Assembly: GCA_017998735.1 (NCBI GenBank)
Contig: JAGOCN010000096.1
Coordinates: 1-6,694, forward strand
Direction: 5' to 3'
DNA from: Giesbergeria sp.
Lineage (GTDB): Bacteria > Pseudomonadota > Gammaproteobacteria > Burkholderiales > Burkholderiaceae_C
Length of the DNA: 6,694 nt
The notes below the pieces were generated by a model, which searched no databases, was not told the DNA's origin, and saw only the letters and a program-made list of their open reading frames with translations. The position numbers were made by a program, and so were the translations under genes. Below are positions 4,413-6,694 of this stretch, in pieces (the first letter of the stretch is position 1; every line of letters begins with the position of its first letter).

Positions 4413-6452
4413 TCAGGGCTGGGGCTGGGGCTGGGACTGCAGCTCGGCACGGTTGCGGCCGCGCTGCTTGGCCAGGTACAGGGCAGCGTCTGCCGGTTCA
4501 AACAGTGCTTGCGCAATGGCGTTTGCTGGTGCCTGGCCTGTCTGCAGCGGCCCCGTTTCCGTGCTGTCCGGCCTGGCGCCATTGAAGGCGGGATGGACAC
4601 AGGCCACGCCCACACTGACCGTGACACAGCTGGCGGTGCCGGAGCGCGCATGGGGCAAGGCTTGGGCCTGCACGGCAGCGCAGATCTTGCGGGCCAGCAC
4701 ATGCGCCTGTGCGGCTTCGGTGTCGGGCAGCACGATGGCGAATTCCTCGCCCCCGTAGCGCGCCACTAGGTCGTGCGCACGCGCCACCACGCCCGTCAGC
4801 GCATGCGCCACACGCTGCAGGCAGGCGTCGCCCTCCACATGCCCGTAGTGGTCGTTGTATTGCTTGAAGTGGTCCACATCGACCATCAGCAGCGACAGCG
4901 CGCGGTGGCTGTGCAGGGCACGCTGCCAGTGCAGTGCCACATGCTCGTCCAGGGCGCGCCGGTTGGCGATCTGCGTCAGCGGGTCCAGGCGCACGGTGGC
5001 TTCCAGCGTGTTGCGGTAGTCCGCCAGGGCCAGCTCGGCGGCCTTGCGCTCGGTGATGTCCTGCACGGTGCCGATAAGCCGTGTCACGGCCAGGCCGCTG
5101 CCCTGGCCTTGGGTTTCGCACTCTCCCCACACCTGCAGCCAGCGCGTGGACTGGTCGCTGGTACGGCAGATGCGGTATTGCATTTTCAAGGGCGTGCGCA
5201 GTGACAGGGTGCGCTGGTGCTGCTCCAGCACCTGGCTGCGCTGCCCGGGGTGCACCAGGCGCAGCCAGTGTTCCTGCGCCATGCTGGAGTCACCCACTCC
5301 GAAGATGTCGCAGGCCATGGACGACAGCGTGAAACCGGCGGACTCCGGTTCATAGGCAAAGTGGCCCATGGCGGCGGTTTTCTGGGCATTTTCCAGCCAG
5401 CGCATGTTGCGCTGCACCTGCGCCTTGAGGTCGCGTTCGCGCAGCCAGCCGCGCCGCTGCAGCACGGCAAAAACCAGGCCTGCGCACAGCAGCCCCAGGC
5501 TGATTGGCAGGCTCAGGGCCAGTATTTCCCGCTTCCGGGTCTGGGCAAAGACTTCGGTGGTGCTGATGGAAGTGACCACATGCCAGGGCGATGCAGGCAC
5601 TGCGCTGGCCGCTGCCATCACCTGCTCTCCACCAAGGTCCTGGCCATAGAAGACACCGCGCACGCCGGCCACGGCCTGGGTGCCAGGGTCCTGGGGGTGT
5701 GCCAGTGCAACGCGGGGTGCGGCTTCGGTGGCGCCGGGGTGGCGCCGGGGACTGAGGTAAAGCGTTTCGGTGCCGCTGCGGGCCACCAGGCTGGACTCGG
5801 CGGTTTCACTGAGCGTGCGCCAGGGCGCCAGCAGCGGGTACAGGCTGGCGCGCACATCGCTCACCAGCCACACCGCGCCGGCGGGCTCGCTGCCGTCAAA
5901 CAGCGGTGCCAGCACGCTGATGAAGGGAAAGGCAAACAGCGCGGTGTCCTGGCGCGGTTCGCTCATCTGCGGCCGTGCGCTGGACAGTGCGTTCTGCAGG
6001 GCCTGCCGCTCGGGTGCCGGAAGCGGTTTTTGCGCCAGTTCGGACAGGGACAGCAGCACCGCACCCTGCGCGTCCAGCAGGTAGACAGCGGTGTAGCGGT
6101 TGTGTTCCTGCAGGGTGCGCAGGCGCGCCACCAGCAGCGCCTGCTGCTGTGCGTCCGGCGCCTGGCGCCAGCGCGCCACGGCCCGCTCCAGCAGCGGGTC
6201 GTCGCTCAGCTGCAGTGCATCGGTCAGGTGCTGGTCGCGCCATTGCTGCACCCGCTGCGCCTGCAGGTGGTTGATGGTCTGCAGCTGGCGTTCGGCCTGG
6301 TGGCGGTAGTGCAAATGGCGCTTCTGGTAACTGCCCACGGCGCTCCAGGTCGCCAGTGCAAGGGCGCACACCGCCACCAGTGCCAGCGCCCTGTGGGCAT
6401 GGCGACCAACAAGGGTGCGCCAGAAGGAAACCAGGGGTGCGGTGCTGCGCAT
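4413..6452 (-). CDS. Membrane diguanylate cyclase: Cache-like sensor, PAS, GGEEF, 679 aa
   Basis: Makes the second messenger c-di-GMP from two GTP, promoting sessile, biofilm-type behaviour in most bacteria. Order of parts: transmembrane helix at about residues 21-40; a periplasmic sensor at about 45-305 with the double-Cache look (YTAVYLLDAQGAVLLS at 120-135, SPWHVVTSIS at 288-297); second transmembrane helix at about 310-331; a PAS domain at about 350-470 ending in the PAC-like GTVQDITERK; a helical linker; and the GGDEF domain from about 487 (LDPLTQIANRRAL) to 668. The active-site signature is GGEEF (567-571), a functional variant of GGDEF. Metal-site Asp525 lies in MVDVDHFK, and the inhibitory I-site RxxD is RAHD (558-561), five residues before GGEEF, so product inhibition is expected. 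An insertion of about 20 residues lies between VSVGVA and the FEPADAALYLAK helix. The C-terminus is a QPQPQP tail. No EAL domain. The start at 6452 has no clear ribosome binding site. Confidence 0.93.
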   Translation of the reverse strand: MRSTAPLVSFWRTLVGRHAHRALALVAVCALALATWSAVGSYQKRHLHYRHQAERQLQTINHLQAQRVQQWRDQHLTDALQLSDDPLLERAVARWRQAPDAQQQALLVARLRTLQEHNRYTAVYLLDAQGAVLLSLSELAQKPLPAPERQALQNALSSARPQMSEPRQDTALFAFPFISVLAPLFDGSEPAGAVWLVSDVRASLYPLLAPWRTLSETAESSLVARSGTETLYLSPRRHPGATEAAPRVALAHPQDPGTQAVAGVRGVFYGQDLGGEQVMAAASAVPASPWHVVTSISTTEVFAQTRKREILALSLPISLGLLCAGLVFAVLQRRGWLRERDLKAQVQRNMRWLENAQKTAAMGHFAYEPESAGFTLSSMACDIFGVGDSSMAQEHWLRLVHPGQRSQVLEQHQRTLSLRTPLKMQYRICRTSDQSTRWLQVWGECETQGQGSGLAVTRLIGTVQDITERKAAELALADYRNTLEATVRLDPLTQIANRRALDEHVALHWQRALHSHRALSLLMVDVDHFKQYNDHYGHVEGDACLQRVAHALTGVVARAHDLVARYGGEEFAIVLPDTEAAQAHVLARKICAAVQAQALPHARSGTASCVTVSVGVACVHPAFNGARPDSTETGPLQTGQAPANAIAQALFEPADAALYLAKQRGRNRAELQSQPQPQP
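4416..4433 (+). repeat. In-frame hexanucleotide repeat at the 3' end of the diguanylate cyclase gene
   Basis: GGGCTG occurs three times in a row, followed by one imperfect unit (GGGACTG context). On the minus strand it encodes the Gln-Pro tail directly before the stop codon. Slippage would lengthen or shorten the tail without shifting the frame. Confidence 0.8.
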
Positions 6453-6467
6453 GCGATCAAAGGGCGT

Positions 6468-6511
6468 ACAGGTATTACAGGGCGTGCAATGTGCACAGGT
6501 TGGACAGGGCG
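6468..6511. repeat. Four phased ACAGG repeats before the diguanylate cyclase gene
   Basis: ACAGGT-N3-ACAGGGCG occurs at 6468-6484 and again at 6495-6511, with 14 of 17 positions identical. The four ACAGG words start at 6468, 6477, 6495 and 6504, so intervals are 9, 18 and 9 bases. They lie 16-59 bases upstream of the minus-strand start codon, inside the predicted mRNA leader. Their function is unknown; a DNA-binding regulator or an RNA-level site are both possible. Confidence 0.55.
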
Positions 6512-6613
6512 GTAAAAATCAAATGAAAAGCCGTGAAAGCAAAATGTCTGGACACCAAATGCGGCCCGCAGGCATGCACAAGGTATCCATCCAGCCCACG
6601 AACTGCAGTGAAG

Positions 6614-6641
6614 TTCAATACATACAATGGTATGCGTTGAA
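6614..6641. promoter_or_regulatory. 28-base imperfect palindrome, possible operator
   Basis: TTCAA-N2-CATAC (6614-6625) mirrors GTATG-N2-TTGAA (6630-6641) around a central AATG; 11 of 14 position pairs are complementary. TTGAAA (6637-6642) also pairs with TTTCAA (6650-6655), giving a second 19-base dyad with one mismatched pair. Both overlap the promoter-like sequences below. Confidence 0.45.
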
Positions 6642-6655
6642 ACAAATTATTTCAA
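6627..6655 (-). promoter_or_regulatory. Putative sigma-70-type promoter for the diguanylate cyclase gene
   Basis: On the minus strand TTGAAA (6650-6655) is followed after 17 bases by TACCAT (6627-6632), matching the -35/-10 consensus at 5 and 4 of 6 positions. The start site would be near 6620, giving a leader of about 168 bases that contains the ACAGG repeats. Confidence 0.4.
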
Positions 6656-6665
6656 ATCGTATCTT
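6637..6665 (+). promoter_or_regulatory. Putative divergent sigma-70-type promoter towards the right edge
   Basis: On the plus strand TTGAAA (6637-6642) is followed after 17 bases by TATCTT (6660-6665), matching consensus at 5 and 4 of 6 positions. It would transcribe a gene beyond the window. It overlaps the minus-strand promoter by most of its length. Confidence 0.35.
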
Positions 6666-6694
6666 TCCTTGCCTGTGTGCCAGCCCTACAACGC

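Noticed and set aside
5217..6515. Long plus-strand frame (432 codons) opposite the diguanylate cyclase
   Set aside because: It is the antisense shadow of a gene with a clear domain series. Its His/Gln/Gly-rich composition is typical of high-GC shadow frames.
6523..6694. Plus-strand frame beginning MKSRESKMSG, open to the window edge (57 codons)
   Set aside because: It runs through both putative promoters and the palindrome, has no ribosome binding site, and its composition suggests chance. It could be revisited if sequence beyond the edge shows a long continuation.

Overview
The window looks like chromosomal DNA of a betaproteobacterium, most likely the family Comamonadaceae (Comamonas/Acidovorax/Delftia-like). 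I infer this from the high-GC coding sequence, the Burkholderiales-like wording of the GpsA protein, and a short interspersed repeat beginning TTTGCTATTGAAA of a kind I remember from that family. This rests on memory, not on a search. Nothing indicates a phage, plasmid, transposon or CRISPR array.

Layout. (1) 1-987, plus strand: the 3' nine-tenths of gpsA, the biosynthetic NAD(P)-dependent glycerol-3-phosphate dehydrogenase; its start lies left of the window. (2) 988-1555: non-coding, with one copy of the interspersed repeat and, at 1471-1487, an exact match to the sigma-54 (RpoN) -24/-12 consensus. (3) 1556-1897, plus strand: a 113-residue KGG/YciG-type general stress protein, directly downstream of that promoter and with a good ribosome binding site. 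(4) 1898-2697: 800 bases with no convincing gene. The first part (1898-2153) holds a series of stem-loops ending in an intrinsic terminator. The second part is the dyad-rich leader of the next gene. (5) 2698-4080, plus strand: a 460-residue lipoprotein with a right-handed parallel beta-helix (pectin-lyase-like) domain. (6) 4081-4412: a convergent intergenic region filled with two more copies of the interspersed repeat. (7) 4413-6452, minus strand: a membrane-bound diguanylate cyclase with a periplasmic Cache-like sensor, a PAS domain and a GGEEF catalytic domain with an intact inhibitory site. (8) 6453-6694: its upstream region, with four phased ACAGG repeats and two overlapping, oppositely directed promoter-like sequences built on a palindrome.

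The genes do not form one operon: each has its own long flank. GpsA supplies sn-glycerol 3-phosphate for phospholipids and is housekeeping. The stress protein, the surface beta-helix lipoprotein and the c-di-GMP synthase would fit a general stress/surface-lifestyle theme, but that link is inference from proximity only. I found no clear evidence of a new multi-gene system. The most testable observations are the sigma-54 promoter on a stress-protein gene, the structured RNA region after it, the repeat family, and the regulatory architecture upstream of the diguanylate cyclase.
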